Source: Breviolum minutum Mf 1.05b.01 (Eukaryota > Sar > Dinophyceae > Suessiales > Symbiodiniaceae). From it: a stretch of 64,000 bases of DNA. A program made the position numbers and the translations under genes. This document shows, piece by piece, positions 62,873 through 64,000 of the stretch. The stretch is taken from assembly GCA_000507305.1 (NCBI GenBank), contig DF239109.1, positions 62,001-126,000 of the forward strand, read 5' to 3'. Under the pieces are notes generated by a model, which was given only the letters and a program-made list of their open reading frames with translations, ran no database searches and was not told the origin of the DNA. The first letter of the stretch is position 1, and each line of letters starts with the position of its first letter.

Positions 62873-63630
62873 AAAGGCCAAGGAAACGGTGGGATGTCTG
62901 TTTTCCCACTCACTGTGATTTTGTTCCTTGAATTTTTCCAAGATTTAGCTCCTCCATAGTGAAGGCTACAACTGGTTTCAGTTGTTGTGGATGTGGGCAA
63001 TGGCACCACCATTTGGATCAAGAAAACCCGATGACGGCCAGGTAGTCCTCTTGTCGGGATTTATTCAGTGCTTGAGGATGGAACGCCCCTTGATCCCAAC
63101 GGATGGGCATGAAACCTTGGCCGACCAAAAAGGCACTGCTTGTTTCTTTATCTCTGATTATTAGTTGTTTCTTGGAGGTAACCAGTTTTATAGGAGCTAA
63201 GGATGGTTTGAAATTCACGGCCCATGGCTGTGATAGAAGCACCGTGATGCAAGTACGACCTGAAACCACGGGATTTTACCTTGCAAATCGACGAAGGAAT
63301 CCTAAAAGAGAACTGTAGAGCTCCGAAAATGACTCCAAGGTGAGTTTTTTTTTGTTAATGGTCCTTTGGTTTCAAAACCTTCCTTTCCAACGTTTTTGGA
63401 AAAAAATATTGGGATGATTTCCCCGAACAGAAGTATTTAGATTCATAGATGATTGGAGACTTCACACCCAAAAATTCGAAACCCGAAGTGGTTTTTTCCG
63501 TGAAGAACCGAGGTTCACAGGCTACTCTGTGAATCAAAACGGAACGTCCGGGAAGCTCAAGTTTTTGGGGTACGGAGGACTGAACTCTGGGGAGGATGGG
63601 GTTGTTCAACGGGGTTTAGGATCATGTTTT

Positions 63631-63709
63631 ATGCCCAAAGTGATCGTAAATTTGTGCCCAGCATTGATTTGTGCTCAAAGTGATCCTAAATTTGTGCCCT
63701 AGGCCCTGG
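63631..63709 (+). repeat. 40-bp tandem duplication
   Basis: Two adjoining units, TGCCCAAAGTGATCGTAAAT and TGCTCAAAGTGATCCTAAAT, each followed by TTGTGCCC. Confidence 0.75.
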
Positions 63710-63852
63710 GTGATCCCCCTGCCATATTTTTGCTGGCTCACCAGCATTTGTTACCAGCATCAATGGTCAAAGAAAATATTTGCATGATGAGATGGTTGGA
63801 GTTTATGAGGGGACTAGATAGCATTTTGCACGTAAAGTTGACATTTTTCACT

Positions 63853-63871
63853 GGTGTGTGTGTGTGTGTGT
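63853..63871. repeat. (GT)n microsatellite
   Basis: Nine GT units. Confidence 0.9.
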
Positions 63872-64000
63872 TGGAAGCACTTGTATTTTTTGGGTGATTT
63901 TTATATCCCTTTCGCCTGGCAAACAAATTTGCTCCTCTTCAACAAGTCCCAGGCAGCGTACTGGACTCCTTTGGGATGCGCCAACAGGAGGCAACGCAGA

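Larger units (their letters stand above)
49071..64000. other. Repeat-rich host DNA, no gene identified
   Basis: Apart from the elements listed separately I see only weak exon candidates, all plus strand: 50,230-50,365 (ARIDIEAMAAHDKSCVGVSQ), 55,288-55,383 (NLRLTRGVVAKIDKGRLWFG), 57,520-57,780 (KKRPDGKEEKDKSEEKTLTK), 58,400-58,525 (GALQIQTDLVDQLGALRGSP), 59,880-59,957 (ALKTASLVELLAGPRQQLES), 62,500-62,625 (QVAMRAWAEISSQQEGVEVL) and 63,180-63,318 (GAKDGLKFTAHGCDRSTVMQ). None has a recognisable domain. Confidence 0.3.

Noticed and set aside
15312-64000. tRNA or rRNA genes
   Set aside because: No cloverleaf with box A/B or rRNA core sequence was recognised by eye; not exhaustively tested.

Overview
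The window joins two kinds of DNA. Positions 1 to about 15,311 are a compact, intron-free block of virus-type genes. The rest, about 48.7 kb, looks like the nuclear genome of a eukaryotic alga, most likely a dinoflagellate near the Symbiodiniaceae. Three things suggest that host: introns that start with GC as well as GT, acceptors often of the AG|G type, and many short inverted-repeat elements. Some of these read through as peptide ghosts (WWFQIFF, GWAASMGFK, NRGTPKWMV) that I recall from predicted proteins of such algae. That recollection is unchecked.

Virus block. It is an endogenous Polinton-like virus (PLV, adintovirus-like) cut off by the left edge of the window. From left to right it has a penton-like minor capsid protein (minus strand, reading frame broken near the edge), a lipase-like hydrolase, an ATG-less remnant, a double-jelly-roll major capsid protein and three small late-type proteins (all plus strand). 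Then come, on the minus strand, a protein-primed family B DNA polymerase split by one extra base in a five-base homopolymer, an F-box-like protein and a small zinc-finger protein. Further right are four minus-strand genes, three of which carry ubiquitin-like folds, and a plus-strand zinc-finger gene of a type common in large DNA viruses. No packaging ATPase, protease or integrase is in the window; they may lie to the left. Capsid-side genes have TATATA-type boxes just before the start. The polymerase and its two neighbours share CTTTTCTTTAAGT (plus-strand reading) beyond a TATA-like box. Several genes end in a hairpin at or next to the stop codon.

Host part. From 15,490 to 29,093 the plus strand carries 11 exons whose reading phases all agree. 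They encode the C-terminal two thirds of a ubiquitin-specific protease (USP, C19 family): zinc knuckles CPVC and YCKKCK, SVTFDP, HLKRF, the catalytic histidine box GGGHYTA and WFNFNDS. The catalytic cysteine box is not in the window, and the virus lies directly upstream of the first exon seen. The simplest reading is that the virus sits inside a USP intron. Elsewhere I see isolated exons of unidentified genes on both strands: a convincing one on the minus strand at 33.2 kb, a phase-consistent pair on the plus strand at 40.5 to 41.9 kb, and a phase-consistent minus-strand gene at 47.3 to 48.9 kb.

The noncoding host DNA is packed with 100 to 150 bp inverted-repeat elements of about nine families, plus (TA)n, (CAA)n, (TCA)n and (GT)n microsatellites. 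I found no rRNA, tRNA or CRISPR array. One unresolved base (N, 59,050) lies in a duplicated element end and probably marks an assembly join.
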